A model generated the notes under the pieces. That model was not told where the DNA came from. It worked only from the letters and a program-made list of their open reading frames with translations, and searched no databases. From positions 1-64,000 of the forward strand of contig NZ_CP150144.1 in NCBI RefSeq assembly GCF_037963145.1: 64,000 bases of DNA, read 5' to 3'. Numbering within the stretch: position 1 is the first letter of the stretch; every line of letters starts with the position of its first letter. The translations under genes were made by a program, and so were the position numbers. This document shows positions 39,979 through 49,407 of the stretch, in pieces. Source of the DNA: Oceanobacillus sp. FSL K6-2867 (GTDB lineage: Bacteria > Bacillota > Bacilli > Bacillales > Amphibacillaceae).

Positions 39979-40290
39979 TTAGAAAAATAACTGTGCAGTT
40001 TGATACAGCACCTGCATTAAAAGTTCAAAAAAACCTTTAACCCCTGCCCCTAGAATAGATGCAGTTTTTTGCGTATATTCGACAGCAGTGTCTGTGCCAG
40101 CATCCGCCATCGGTTGACTTACTGGAACTGTAACAGTTTCGCCGGCAGTCTCCTGTTCCTCAGTATCCTCTATTACTTCAGCAACAGTGTCATCATCCTC
40201 CACTACGTGAGTTGTTTCTTTATTCATCCCATATACAATCCCTGATAAAAAGAAAACTGCGAGCAAAAGCAGAACAAAAACAAACCGCAT
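39979..40290 (-). CDS. yqxA: YqxA-like protein (DUF3679)
   Basis: This 103-residue protein has an N-terminal hydrophobic segment (FVFVLLLLAVFFLSGIVYG). A strongly acidic middle follows (DDDTVAEVIEDTEEQE), and then a C-terminal region that may be amphipathic (ILGAGVKGFFELLMQVLYQ). Position 12 bases downstream of spoIIP, length and layout match YqxA of B. subtilis. Probably expressed with spoIIP in the mother cell. Function unknown. Confidence 0.78.
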   Translation of the reverse strand: MRFVFVLLLLAVFFLSGIVYGMNKETTHVVEDDDTVAEVIEDTEEQETAGETVTVPVSQPMADAGTDTAVEYTQKTASILGAGVKGFFELLMQVLYQTAQLFF

Positions 40291-40302
40291 TGATCATACC
40301 TC

Positions 40303-41481
40303 CTATTCATTTGCTTGTACTTCTTCTGCATCCCAATAATAATCACTAAATATATCTGCAACTGCATCCGCCGATCGGTATAATTCATCTAGATTATTGT
40401 CAACACCGCCCATTTCAATCAGAACTGCATTTTGGGAAAGGTCTTGGTTATAAATACCATCGACACCTGAACCTTGTTTCGGTACAACACCCCTGCTTAG
40501 GCCTGGATATTTTTCTTCGATTAAGTCATGTAACTCAGAAGCAATTTTTATATTTTTCTCATGCTCAGGGTGCTCCATTCCAACAACAAACATAATTCTG
40601 GCATACGATTTACCGTTTATCTCTTTTGTTGTCACATCTTTACGTACTGAATCCCGGTGCAAATCAAATACATACCGAATTTCATCATTCATTGCTATCG
40701 CTTCTTCTACAAATTCCCGAGATGCATCATAAGCTTGCGAGCGGTTCATACCTTTATCATTAAGAACTTTATCAATATCCGCATCTTCCACCTGAGCCCC
40801 TATCCCTTTGTCCTCAAGAGCTTTAGCAAGATGGTCACTTACCTTTGTAATGTTCACTTCCCCATGAAAAGCGAGATCCGGATCTGTAACATCTGGCAAA
40901 TGCGGTAAAAACGATTCCCGAGTATGTGTGTTGTAAATATAAACAACTTTTTTATCATCTGTTGCTGGAGTTTTGTCTTCAGTATCTTTCTTAGGCTCTT
41001 CTTCATTTTGAGCCTTTCCCTCTTTCGGATCATCGATTAAAGCCTCCCGATCCCTTAAGACTTCTTCAAGTGGCGGTGACGATTCAAAAGGAAGGTTTGT
41101 ATAATTTGTTCCTTCGCCGGCGATTAAAATTTGCCTATCATAGATAGAAAATCCAGGAATTTCATTTCCAAGTAGACTTCGTGGATCATCTGGCTTTAAA
41201 TTAGTTGCAACCTGAAAGAGCACACTTGAAAGCTTAGGCAGTTGGCGATCCTCCGGAAACGCTTGTTTAAATGCTCGATTTTCCATACTCAGCAAGTTAT
41301 AAAACACAAAACCATCAATATCTCTTGTCCATTCCGTTAATAGGCTTGATGAAAAGCGGTATGCCGGCTGTACAGTTGTCAATATTCCTATACTCACAAA
41401 TAGAACTAAGATACTGATCAGATATAGTCCACTTTTTCTATATATGCCACGCACATTTTGATTTAGGTGTTTGTTTTTCAT
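40303..41481 (-). CDS. spoIIP: Stage II sporulation protein P
   Basis: SpoIIP is the amidase and endopeptidase that degrades septal peptidoglycan with SpoIID during engulfment. An N-terminal membrane anchor lies at about residues 16-38. The catalytic domain has YIYNTHTRESFLPHL, FDLHRDSVRKDV and VLIEMGGVDNNLDEL, which contain the zinc-ligand histidines and catalytic glutamate. I start at ATG 41481 (392 residues); an in-frame GTG at 41499 abuts AGGAAG too closely. It is sigma-E controlled in B. subtilis; I could not place that promoter here. It lies downstream of gpr. Confidence 0.92.
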   Translation of the reverse strand: MKNKHLNQNVRGIYRKSGLYLISILVLFVSIGILTTVQPAYRFSSSLLTEWTRDIDGFVFYNLLSMENRAFKQAFPEDRQLPKLSSVLFQVATNLKPDDPRSLLGNEIPGFSIYDRQILIAGEGTNYTNLPFESSPPLEEVLRDREALIDDPKEGKAQNEEEPKKDTEDKTPATDDKKVVYIYNTHTRESFLPHLPDVTDPDLAFHGEVNITKVSDHLAKALEDKGIGAQVEDADIDKVLNDKGMNRSQAYDASREFVEEAIAMNDEIRYVFDLHRDSVRKDVTTKEINGKSYARIMFVVGMEHPEHEKNIKIASELHDLIEEKYPGLSRGVVPKQGSGVDGIYNQDLSQNAVLIEMGGVDNNLDELYRSADAVADIFSDYYWDAEEVQANE

Positions 41482-41561
41482 AAAAATACATGATCCCACC
41501 TTCCTAACTGTTAACTCTTGTTTTAAATCTATGAGTTAAAACCGGAAGCTAGAACCATGTA

Positions 41562-41597
41562 TAAAAAAAATAGAGCCAATTAATAGAGTAATTGGCC
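41562..41597 (-). terminator. Terminator of gpr
   Basis: On the minus strand GCCAATT pairs with AATTGGC around an eight-base loop and is followed by TCTATTTTTTTT. It lies 11 bases past the gpr stop and separates it from spoIIP. Confidence 0.8.
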
Positions 41598-41608
41598 ACT
41601 GGTTTGCT

Positions 41609-42703
41609 TTAACGACTGTATGAAGCAAAATTATCAACATTTACATTTTCATGAAGCGCAGCATTTAAGCCATTTGCAATAACATTTGCCATGTCAATCA
41701 TAAAGCCATCAACTTCTTTCGGTGTAACCATTAAATTATGACCAATTGGTGTCAATACTTCTGAAATCAGCTTTCTTTTCTCATCTTCAGAAAGCCCGCC
41801 AACCATACCTAAAACAGATTGACGCTGTACTTCATTCGGCATATCTGCTTCTGTCAGCTTTTTCCCGCCGAATGTCATTCCAGCCGGTGCTAAAGATTTA
41901 GAAGGACTGTCTTTCTCCTTCCATTCACGTCCAAAGTGCTTTAAAAGAAAATCAATTGTATCGCTAGTAATGGTAACAGCATCAACTACAGTCGGTACGC
42001 CAATTGCTAAAACTGGCACGCCTAAGGTTTCCTGGCTAATTTCCTTTCGTTTATTGCCAACACCAGAGCCGGGATGGATTCCCGTATCGGATAGCTGTAT
42101 CGTTTCGTTTACACGCTCAATAGATCTGGAAGCAAGTGCATCAATGGCAATTACGAAATCAGGCTTATACTTTTCTGCGATACCAAAGATAATATCACTT
42201 GTTTCAATACCTGTTACACCCATTACTCCAGGTGTTACTGCCGCTACTTCACGATATCCTTCAGCTACTGTTTCCTGCTGCAATTTAAATAAATGACTCG
42301 TCACAAGGACTTTCTCGACTGCCATTGGTCCTAATGCATCTGGTGTAACATTCCAATTTCCGAGACCAACAATTAGGCCATTCGCATCGATCGGGATATT
42401 ATTACGAACAAGCAATTGTTCAATTTCCTTTGCAAGCACTTTTGCAGCTGCTTCCTGTCTAGCTGTGTCTTGTTTTTTGACACCATCGGCATAAATCGTT
42501 ACATAATTACCCGGTTTTTTACCGAGTAATTTTGCCCCTTCTTGATCAATATCAACGTAAGAAACCTTTATATCCGCTTCTTGTCTTTCTTTAAACGTAA
42601 CCCCCTTTATCTCACTTTCTTTTTCCACTGTCTCTGTATACATATCTCTCGCTTCAACTGCTAAATCCGTCCGAACCTGGAACACTTTGTTTTTATCCGC
42701 CAT
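41609..42703 (-). CDS. gpr: Spore germination protease GPR
   Basis: GPR (364 residues) is the A25-family aspartic-type protease that degrades small acid-soluble spore proteins during germination. It is made as a zymogen in the forespore. The sequence has the propeptide region ([17 protein letters not shown]) and the conserved core [40 protein letters not shown] and [15 protein letters not shown]. Length is as expected. The gene diverges from rpsT, and a sigma-G-like promoter lies upstream. Confidence 0.97.
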   Translation of the reverse strand: MADKNKVFQVRTDLAVEARDMYTETVEKESEIKGVTFKERQEADIKVSYVDIDQEGAKLLGKKPGNYVTIYADGVKKQDTARQEAAAKVLAKEIEQLLVRNNIPIDANGLIVGLGNWNVTPDALGPMAVEKVLVTSHLFKLQQETVAEGYREVAAVTPGVMGVTGIETSDIIFGIAEKYKPDFVIAIDALASRSIERVNETIQLSDTGIHPGSGVGNKRKEISQETLGVPVLAIGVPTVVDAVTITSDTIDFLLKHFGREWKEKDSPSKSLAPAGMTFGGKKLTEADMPNEVQRQSVLGMVGGLSEDEKRKLISEVLTPIGHNLMVTPKEVDGFMIDMANVIANGLNAALHENVNVDNFASYSR

Positions 42704-42720
42704 TAGCTTGTCTTCCCTTC

Positions 42721-42778
42721 ATTCTAATACTAACAATTCTTATCAGTATTAGAATGAACAATTGGCCAAAAAACATAC
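42721..42778 (-). promoter_or_regulatory. Possible sigma-G (sigma-F) promoter of gpr overlapping an inverted repeat
   Basis: On the minus strand GTATG (42774-42778), 17 bases and CATTCTA (42750-42756) fit the forespore consensus GHATR ... CATNHTA, 46 bases before the gpr start. The -10 edge overlaps an 11-base perfect inverted repeat (ATTCTAATACT / AGTATTAGAAT, 42721-42755) that would form a hairpin in the 5' leader. Confidence 0.5.
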
Positions 42779-42946
42779 GAATTGTTCCATGTTCTAACAA
42801 TTTTATTGAAAACATCTTGTTCCTTTGGTAAAATACTCTTTGTCCACATTGAAAGTTAAACGAATGCAATGATTGACTTTGATAGGATAATTGAACATTT
42901 TCACGAAACATTTTGAATTTCGTTCATTGTTTAGGAGGTGAAATAA

Positions 42947-43207
42947 ATGGCTAATATTAAATCTGCAATCAAACGTGTAAAAATTAACAATAAAAAACGT
43001 GCGAATAACGGACCACAAAAAGCAGAAATGCGTTCTGAAATCCGTCGTGTAGAAAACTTAGTTGAGGCAAATGACGTGGAGAACGCAAAAGCTGCATTAA
43101 AAAATACTGTAAAACGTATTGACAAAGCTGTTCAAAAAGGACTTATCCACAGAAATGCTGGAGATCGTCAAAAGTCTCGTCTTACTAAAAAAGTAAACAG
43201 CCTGTAA
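42947..43207 (+). CDS. rpsT: 30S ribosomal protein S20
   Basis: S20 (86 residues) is a primary 16S rRNA-binding protein of the 30S subunit. The protein is helical and basic: NIKSAIKRVKINNKKRANN at the start and HRNAGDRQKSRLTKKVNSL at the end are typical. The strong site TTAGGAGGTG lies six bases before the ATG. It is monocistronic with its own terminator and is divergent from gpr, as in B. subtilis. Confidence 0.98.
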   Translation: MANIKSAIKRVKINNKKRANNGPQKAEMRSEIRRVENLVEANDVENAKAALKNTVKRIDKAVQKGLIHRNAGDRQKSRLTKKVNSL

Positions 43208-43211
43208 ACAT

Positions 43212-43240
43212 AAAAAACGATCCATTTAGGATCGTTTTTT
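43212..43240 (+). terminator. Terminator of rpsT
   Basis: AAAAACGATCC and GGATCGTTTTTT form a tight hairpin with a T-run four bases after the stop codon. Confidence 0.92.
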
Positions 43241-43318
43241 AATTGTTTAAAATAACTACAAAATACGACTGCAGGCTAGAAGTATGCAACTTTTTCACCT
43301 TCATGTAAAACTAATCGT

Positions 43319-44341
43319 TTACGAGGCAGGTTGAATCAAATCGTAGAGCAAAAGCTCAAAAGCGAGATCCTTTTCCATTTTCCCTTGCTTCATAACAGCA
43401 TCTGTATCTGCCAATTTACGAATGATATCCTGAAGTTTTTGCGTTGAAAATTGCCTTTCCCTACTTAAAGCGATTTTTACAACATATGGATGTGCTCCCA
43501 TGCTTTTTTGTATTTGAAATTGGCCATAACCTTTTTCCTTAAGCAGCTTTGCACGCAAAATAGTTCGAAACTGAAAAGCCAACAGGCCAATCAAAGCGAT
43601 AGGCTCTTCTTTCATTTTTTCTAAATCCTTATAGATAGCAATTGCTTTATGTAAATTCCTTTCCATAACAGCATCAACCAGCCGTAGTGAAGAACTGTTT
43701 GAGGTATGTGAAATAAGATCCTCAGCGATTTCCTTTGTTATTACACCGCCTTCCCCTACATAAAGAGCTAGCTTTGTAAGTTCATTTTCCAACAAATGGA
43801 GATTTGTAGACAATTCTGTTTCGAAAATTTCATAAGCATCTTGGTTAATCGTTATTTGCAGTTGGTTTGCTAAAGCATTAATCCACTGTGTTAGCTCTTG
43901 CTCTTTCACTTCATTACAAACTGCAATCGCTGCATGCTTTTTCAATTGTTTACTGATCTTCTTCCGCTCATCAATTTTTTCATATGGTGCTATAAGAACG
44001 AGCACAGAATAAGTTGCGGGCTCACTTAAATAGCGTTCCAGTGAATCCAATTTATGCTCAAACGGCAATTTACCAGGCTTGGCCTTTAAAAATTCAGGAT
44101 TTGTGGCGATAATTAGTTTTCTTTCTCCAAAAAAAGGATATGTTTCTGCATCAGCAACAACTTCTTGAATTGGCGTTTCTTCAAGATCGTATAACGAAAG
44201 GTTCTCTTCTTCTCCATTCAGAACACGTTTAATTAATTCCTGTTTTAAATTTTGCAGGAAAAAAGACTCTGCTCCATACGCAAGATATACGGAGGAAATT
44301 TGGTTTTTCTTTAATTGTTTGACTACTTCCAAGTAAGACAT
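43319..44341 (-). CDS. holA: DNA polymerase III delta subunit
   Basis: HolA (340 residues, YqeN) opens the sliding clamp as part of the clamp loader. It has the AAA+ fold of delta subunits: VYLAYGAESFFLQNLKQEL at the start, VLVLIAPYEKIDERKKISKQ in the middle and the helical collar at the end (LADTDAVMKQGKMEKDLAFE). Delta lacks a working Walker A, as here. It lies between rpsT (convergent) and yqzM (divergent). Confidence 0.93.
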   Translation of the reverse strand: MSYLEVVKQLKKNQISSVYLAYGAESFFLQNLKQELIKRVLNGEEENLSLYDLEETPIQEVVADAETYPFFGERKLIIATNPEFLKAKPGKLPFEHKLDSLERYLSEPATYSVLVLIAPYEKIDERKKISKQLKKHAAIAVCNEVKEQELTQWINALANQLQITINQDAYEIFETELSTNLHLLENELTKLALYVGEGGVITKEIAEDLISHTSNSSSLRLVDAVMERNLHKAIAIYKDLEKMKEEPIALIGLLAFQFRTILRAKLLKEKGYGQFQIQKSMGAHPYVVKIALSRERQFSTQKLQDIIRKLADTDAVMKQGKMEKDLAFELLLYDLIQPAS

Positions 44342-44414
44342 CTATAATCCACTCCAACTCGATATAATATAATGGTAAATCGGAAAAGATGGAATGGCAA
44401 GAACTTTTGTTTGA

Positions 44415-44447
44415 GTAGAGATGCCTTCATTCCGAAAGCATCTCTAC
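44415..44447. other. Unassigned 10-base perfect hairpin upstream of holA
   Basis: GTAGAGATGC and GCATCTCTAC pair around a 13-base spacer in the 319-base gap between holA and yqzM. There is no T-run, so it is not a typical terminator. The rest of the gap looks like promoter DNA for both divergent genes. Confidence 0.5.
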
Positions 44448-44660
44448 ATGCATCTATATAAACGCCTGATTTACAGCTCTAGAAACTGTACAGCAGACGA
44501 TATTTTACTTGTCATTAGCTTATACTGACACAGCAAAAGTATAGATGTTAAGTCTTGCTAAATATGGTGAAGAATAAAGTGAAAGGACGTTTTTAGCATT
44601 AAGTAGATTTTTTTAATCATTTAATTTATACTAATGGTGATGACATAGGAGGGGTATATT

Positions 44661-44792
44661 GTGAATGAATTTGAAAAAGATGTGCAGTATAAAGGAAATG
44701 ACGTAGTTGACTCCGCTTTAGGATTTGTTTTTTCATTCGTTTTCTTTTTCCTAATCTTCGCGATTGGTGCTGCTATTAGCGTTTTCGGTTAA
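44661..44792 (+). CDS. yqzM: YqzM family small membrane protein
   Basis: This 43-residue protein starts at GTG 44661, nine bases after AGGAGGGG. A polar N terminus (NEFEKDVQYKGNDVVDSALG) is followed by one hydrophobic span (FVFSFVFFFLIFAIGAAISV). Sequence, size, plus-strand orientation and position between holA and comEC match YqzM of B. subtilis. Its function is unknown. It ends in a strong hairpin shared with comEC. Confidence 0.9.
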   Translation: MNEFEKDVQYKGNDVVDSALGFVFSFVFFFLIFAIGAAISVFG

Positions 44793-44841
44793 GATTAGAC
44801 TGCATATAATGTAATCGTTACCTTTCACCTGGATTTTGTTG

Positions 44842-44873
44842 AAAGAGACTGTATTTGTTACAGTCTCTTTGTT
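44842..44873. terminator. Terminator between yqzM and comEC
   Basis: AAAGAGACTGTA and TACAGTCTCTTT form a 12-base perfect stem with a five-base loop, flanked by T/A runs. It can serve both convergent genes. Confidence 0.85.
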
Positions 44874-44888
44874 CATTTATTACTGTCT

Positions 44889-47216
44889 TTATTCTTCTCC
44901 CCGTAGTTTATGTAAAAACGGGAAAAATGTTCCTCCATCACTTCGATACTTAAATTGCACTGCACCATGCTGATCTGTTCGTAAAGTTACTGCATGAACG
45001 TTTTCAAGTGTTTCTAAAACTTCTGAAGTTGGATGTCCATAAGAATTATTTAGCCCAACAGAAATAAGCGCAAATGATGGATCAGTCGCTTGAATAAAAT
45101 TTTCATCTGTAGATGTACTGCTACCATGATGGGCAACCTTTAACACATCAACTGGCAAATTGGGATAGTTTTGTATCAATTCTCTTTCTTCTTCCTTCGT
45201 AATATCCCCAGTAAATAACCAGTTTACCCCGCCAAATTCGGTAAAAATAACAATGGAATTTTCATTTGAGGATGCTCGATCATCAACTGGTGCCAGTACA
45301 TAAAATGGCTGACCGGAAATTGTAAGCAGCTCCCCGCCCTTCACTTGAACCAACTCTGGTTGCTTTTGTATTTCCGACCAGGCTTGCATTGCAGATAAAT
45401 CATAATAACTGCTCACAATTAATTGTTCAATTTTCATTTCCTTTAATAAAAATTCAACGCTCCCTATATGGTCCATATCCTCGTGTGTAAGTATAATTGC
45501 ATCGAGTTCTTTAATACCGCGAGAATTAAAGTAAGGTCGTAATATTTGCTGATAAACACTGTCAGTCGGCTCCATATCTTCAAAAGAAAACCGGGAACCA
45601 GCATCAATCATCATAACACCTTTCCGATAAGGCAATTCAATTAAAAACGCATCACCTTGCCCAATATCGAACATCGTCACAGTACCTTCTGAAGAAAAAT
45701 AAGGTCTGGCAACAATGCTCATTATTAATAGCGACAATAATAAACCTGATCGAAAAGCGCGTCTCAGCATCCCATACTCCAATTCACGCATAAACCATAT
45801 AAACAACCCAAAATAAATAAGTATCGCAATAAATGGAAATCCCGAAGTTAAAAATGGAAAGTAAAGAACAGCATCGATTAAAGTAATTAAAGCGATTATC
45901 AATTGATGAATGTTAACAAAAAGTGCATCCAGCATATTGATAAACAGATCTGGCAAAAAACTTAGTGGTACCAGTATATACATTAACGGAATAACAACAA
46001 TAGTGAAATAAGGAATAACAATGAGGTTCAGTATAATGGATAAAGGCTGGAAAATAGAAAAGTAAGCAAATTGAATTGGAATAATTACCATTTGCGAGAC
46101 GAAGCTGATCTGGAGTACTTGCCAAATGGCAGATTCCGTTTTACCGAGCCAATTCCTCGATAAAAGAATAGCAAATGTTACGATAAAAGATAATTGAAAT
46201 CCTACATGATATATAATATTTTTGTCGAATAGTATTAGTAAAATAAATACAATGCACAATATATCTGTATAACTAAAGCGTAATTTAAATTTATTTAACA
46301 GAATGAAGAGCACCACCATAATTGCTGCCCTCCATACAGAAGGCTCTCCACCCGCCAACAGTGCATAGACAGGTAAAAAGAAGATCATGAGCCACTGCGC
46401 TTTTTCATGAGTGAGCAGATTTAGTTTGATTAGTAAAAAGTAAAACAATGCAACAATTAAAGCGATATTAGAACCAGAAATAGCGATAATATGTGATAGA
46501 CTCCATCGCTGAAAGAGATCTTCCGTTTCCGAATCCATCGTCGAGTCGTCACCAAACACAATTGCAGTTAACCATGAAGCAGTGTAGGGACTAAATCGAC
46601 TTTCCACATGGGTCACCAGCTGTTCACGTAACATATAAAACCGTTCAAGAAATTTAGAACCTTCACATTCTAGATCCGCTAAATCCTGTAATATGAGCTG
46701 ATAGGTTATTCCATTTTTTAATAAATAATCACGGTAATCAAACTGGGCCGGATTCCTGCTTTCATTCGGAAGCTCCATGCTCCCCTTTATTATACAACTC
46801 GCGCCATATTTTAGACTACCAGGGTTGGGTTCAGACATTGTCTCTTGATTACTTGCTTCAGGGAAATATAGAATGAGGATACGGTGTTTTGAATGCTGCT
46901 CTTCAATGACAAACTCCAGCTTGTCATTAGTCAGCTGTACGGGACTGATGATTTCTCCAGCATAATGTGCAGTCTTGTCCGAAAATGTTTTAGGGGATTG
47001 AATCGCAGTGGGTGAAGGGATATAAACCGAGAAAAAGAAGAATAATATCAGTGAAGTGAAAATCGGAAGTTTCTTTAATCTTTCATAAAAGTATAAATAA
47101 AAAATCCAAAGCAAGAAGGCAACGATTATCCAATCATTTTCGAAATAAATTCTTAGAGTCGCTGCACCTACTGCAAATGCAGCAACATGCCAATATCCTT
47201 TCAATTGCAAATTCAC
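44889..47216 (-). CDS. comEC: DNA internalisation competence protein ComEC
   Basis: ComEC (775 residues) is the membrane channel for single-stranded DNA uptake in natural transformation. Layout: N-terminal membrane spans and a DUF4131/OB-like domain (about 1-190), the Competence multi-span core (about 200-480), and a C-terminal metallo-beta-lactamase domain. That domain holds FDIGQGDAFLIELP, ILTHEDMDHIGSVEF and LKVAHHGSSTSTDE, likely the nuclease that degrades the non-transported strand. It is complete, so uptake ability is plausible. Last gene of the comE group. Confidence 0.95.
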   Translation of the reverse strand: MNLQLKGYWHVAAFAVGAATLRIYFENDWIIVAFLLWIFYLYFYERLKKLPIFTSLILFFFFSVYIPSPTAIQSPKTFSDKTAHYAGEIISPVQLTNDKLEFVIEEQHSKHRILILYFPEASNQETMSEPNPGSLKYGASCIIKGSMELPNESRNPAQFDYRDYLLKNGITYQLILQDLADLECEGSKFLERFYMLREQLVTHVESRFSPYTASWLTAIVFGDDSTMDSETEDLFQRWSLSHIIAISGSNIALIVALFYFLLIKLNLLTHEKAQWLMIFFLPVYALLAGGEPSVWRAAIMVVLFILLNKFKLRFSYTDILCIVFILLILFDKNIIYHVGFQLSFIVTFAILLSRNWLGKTESAIWQVLQISFVSQMVIIPIQFAYFSIFQPLSIILNLIVIPYFTIVVIPLMYILVPLSFLPDLFINMLDALFVNIHQLIIALITLIDAVLYFPFLTSGFPFIAILIYFGLFIWFMRELEYGMLRRAFRSGLLLSLLIMSIVARPYFSSEGTVTMFDIGQGDAFLIELPYRKGVMMIDAGSRFSFEDMEPTDSVYQQILRPYFNSRGIKELDAIILTHEDMDHIGSVEFLLKEMKIEQLIVSSYYDLSAMQAWSEIQKQPELVQVKGGELLTISGQPFYVLAPVDDRASSNENSIVIFTEFGGVNWLFTGDITKEEERELIQNYPNLPVDVLKVAHHGSSTSTDENFIQATDPSFALISVGLNNSYGHPTSEVLETLENVHAVTLRTDQHGAVQFKYRSDGGTFFPFLHKLRGEE

Positions 47217-47309
47217 CTATTTCTGTTTATGAAGTTGTTTTTGAGCTCCCTCACCTATAGGAATAGGTGAGTTAAGCCCATTTTTTCTCACTACAAAAAT
47301 GAATCTATC

Positions 47310-47861
47310 TTAAAAAAGCTTTTTCACTTGTTCTTGCAGTATTTGCGCTTCTTCATCATCTACTGCTTCTAGCTTTTGCAAGACACTCTCCATAAGCTTC
47401 GCCTTCTCCTGGTAGTTTGTATCAACTGCAAGATAATCAAGTTCTACTTTTTCCGTATGAACTCCCGCTTCTTTAAATAATTGGATGGCGTATTTATGAT
47501 TGTGATAATCCTCCGCATAATAAACAGTACGAATTCCACTTTGAATTAACTGCTTCGTACACTGCAAACAAGGAAAGTGCGTTACATAAATGTCTGCATT
47601 ATCTGTCGCAACACCAAACTTCGCGCATTGCAAGAGTGCATTTGCCTCTGCATGAACAGTTCGTACACAATGACCATCAATGACATAACAACCATCATCA
47701 ATACAATGAACACTTCCAGACACACTCCCATTATAGCCCCCTGCTATAATCCGCTTATCACGAACAACTGTAGCTCCTACCATTAATCTTGCACATGTGC
47801 TGCGAAGTGCAAGCAAGTGACTCTGCGCCATAAAATATTGATCCCATGAAATTCTTTCCAT
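47310..47861 (-). CDS. comEB: ComEB, dCMP deaminase-family protein
   Basis: A 183-residue protein of the deoxycytidylate deaminase family; it converts dCMP to dUMP. In B. subtilis ComEB is dispensable for transformation but is linked to polar localisation of ComGA. The zinc site is complete: HAEANALLQC and THFPCLQCTKQL (HxE plus CxxC). An additional zinc-type site with early cysteines (CARLMVGATVV, GSVHCIDDGCY) is seen. It lies 72 bases downstream of comEA and 93 upstream of comEC. Confidence 0.93.
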   Translation of the reverse strand: MERISWDQYFMAQSHLLALRSTCARLMVGATVVRDKRIIAGGYNGSVSGSVHCIDDGCYVIDGHCVRTVHAEANALLQCAKFGVATDNADIYVTHFPCLQCTKQLIQSGIRTVYYAEDYHNHKYAIQLFKEAGVHTEKVELDYLAVDTNYQEKAKLMESVLQKLEAVDDEEAQILQEQVKKLF

Positions 47862-47933
47862 ATGTATTCCCCTTTACGTATTATTACACTAGTGTACATT
47901 CCAAAATGAATCCGCGTCAATGGTTACTGCTGT

Positions 47934-48530
47934 CTATGGAATTTGAATGGCATCCTGCATATTTTCAAGCGTTTTTTGACCAATGCCTGAAACGTTAAGT
48001 AAATCTTCAATTGAGTTAAATAAGCCATGTTCCTCTCGATGCTGAATAATTGCTTCCGCCTTGGCAGGACCAATCCCAGGAAGCTGTTCGATTTCTTCCT
48101 GGGAAGCGGTATTCACTTTTATCTTTCCATTACTTTCAGCGGTTCCCCCGCCAGCCGCACCTTCTACCCCAATTTCAGGCACAATAATTATCATTTCATC
48201 CTGCACTTTTTGCGCGAGATTGATTTGATTTTCGTCAGCATCAGCAGTAAATCCCCCCGCAGTTAAAATAACATCGTTCACCCTTGCATCTGGAGATACT
48301 TCATATACTCCAGGACTTGCAATTGCACCTTTAATATCTACTACTGCAAACTTTTCAGCAGGTTGACTTGTTTCTGCCGACTGTTCAAATGGATTATCCG
48401 AGGAAGAAACAGCTTGTAAATCTGGAATTTCTTCTTGTTTTTCGGTTGTATCACGAGTAAAAATGAGGAATATAATTACAATAATCACTGCAGCAATAAA
48501 AAACGAGGCTTTTTTAAGAAGGTTAATCAA
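47934..48530 (-). CDS. comEA: ComEA, DNA receptor for transformation
   Basis: ComEA (198 residues) binds double-stranded DNA at the outer membrane face and hands it to ComEC. An N-terminal membrane anchor (about 8-26) is followed by a SLBB-like oligomerisation domain (about 60-125, VVDIKGAIASPGVYEV). A short linker and two helix-hairpin-helix motifs complete it (EIEQLPGIGPAKAEAIIQHR, LLNVSGIGQKTLENM). In B. subtilis the divergent comER lies next to comEA; here no such gene is present, only 123 bases to yqeM. Confidence 0.95.
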   Translation of the reverse strand: MINLLKKASFFIAAVIIVIIFLIFTRDTTEKQEEIPDLQAVSSSDNPFEQSAETSQPAEKFAVVDIKGAIASPGVYEVSPDARVNDVILTAGGFTADADENQINLAQKVQDEMIIIVPEIGVEGAAGGGTAESNGKIKVNTASQEEIEQLPGIGPAKAEAIIQHREEHGLFNSIEDLLNVSGIGQKTLENMQDAIQIP

Positions 48531-48632
48531 TCTTTTTCACCTCCACTCTTTTGTGGTTTATAGAAGGTTTTTTAAATATAAACTTGTCTTTATAAGAGGT
48601 ATTCGCCATCTTTTTTGAAAATCCTGCTAACC

Positions 48633-48670
48633 AAAAAAGATCAGGAATCTGTATTATCCTGATCTTTTTT
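48633..48670 (-). terminator. Terminator overlapping the yqeM stop codon
   Basis: AAAAAAGATCAGGA and its perfect complement form a 14-base stem with T-run on the minus strand. The last four codons of yqeM lie in its 5' arm, so ribosomes finishing yqeM would interfere with folding. It divides the nadD-yqeM operon from comEA. Confidence 0.85.
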
Positions 48671-49406
48671 CAGCTAAAAAGAAAATTCGTTCTGATTTTT
48701 CATCTATATCATTGATTTTTATGGAAAAATCAGCAAATAATTTAATATTTTCAAAGCCCGATTCTTTTAACATTTTTTTATAAAATGGTATCGAATACGT
48801 TTTTTGATGATGATATTCATCAAATCGTTTATACGTTTCACCATCCAGAGCGAAAAATGTTAAATCATGAAACATTTCTCCAGGATCATCACCAGGCGAA
48901 CAAAACCAAATATAAGAAGCTTCATCTGTTACTTCAGCAAATGTTTCATTCGCATAATTTTGTTCTACTTGGTATAAGGAGTGGACATCAAAAATGAATA
49001 GCCCGCCTTCCTTTAAGCAATTTGCTATATTGTTGAAGGTTTTCTGCAAATCCACTGGTTCTGTTATATAATTAATGACATCGCAATAACTGATTGCTAC
49101 ATCATAGCCCGATATCCCACTTAGTTTAGTTAAATCCTGATGCAGCCACTGTATCGGCAGATTTTTCTCTGTTGCTTTATGTGCCGCATAAGCAAGCATA
49201 TCTGTTGAATAATCCACACCAGTTACTTGATAGCCCCGTGATGCCAGTCTTGCTGCAATCTCTCCTGTACCACACCCAAGGTCAGCTATTCTTACAGCCT
49301 CTTTCCCAGCCTGCTGTATCATTTCTTCTGTAAAAGAAACCCACGCATCATAAGGTGCGTTTATCATTAGGTGATCATATAAGGAAGCCATTTGCTGGTA
49401 TGCCAT
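48654..49406 (-). CDS. yqeM: YqeM-like SAM-dependent methyltransferase
   Basis: A 250-residue class I methyltransferase. ADLGCGTGEIAARLASRGYQ is motif I (SAM binding), with VTGVDYSTDML and CDVINYI further on. The substrate is unknown. The start ATG at 49406 has AGGAAGG five bases upstream and begins one base after the rsfS stop codon; the frame is open further but without a ribosome site. Position after rsfS matches yqeM in B. subtilis. Confidence 0.9.
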   Translation of the reverse strand: MAYQQMASLYDHLMINAPYDAWVSFTEEMIQQAGKEAVRIADLGCGTGEIAARLASRGYQVTGVDYSTDMLAYAAHKATEKNLPIQWLHQDLTKLSGISGYDVAISYCDVINYITEPVDLQKTFNNIANCLKEGGLFIFDVHSLYQVEQNYANETFAEVTDEASYIWFCSPGDDPGEMFHDLTFFALDGETYKRFDEYHHQKTYSIPFYKKMLKESGFENIKLFADFSIKINDIDEKSERIFFLAEKRSG

Positions 49407-49407
49407 A

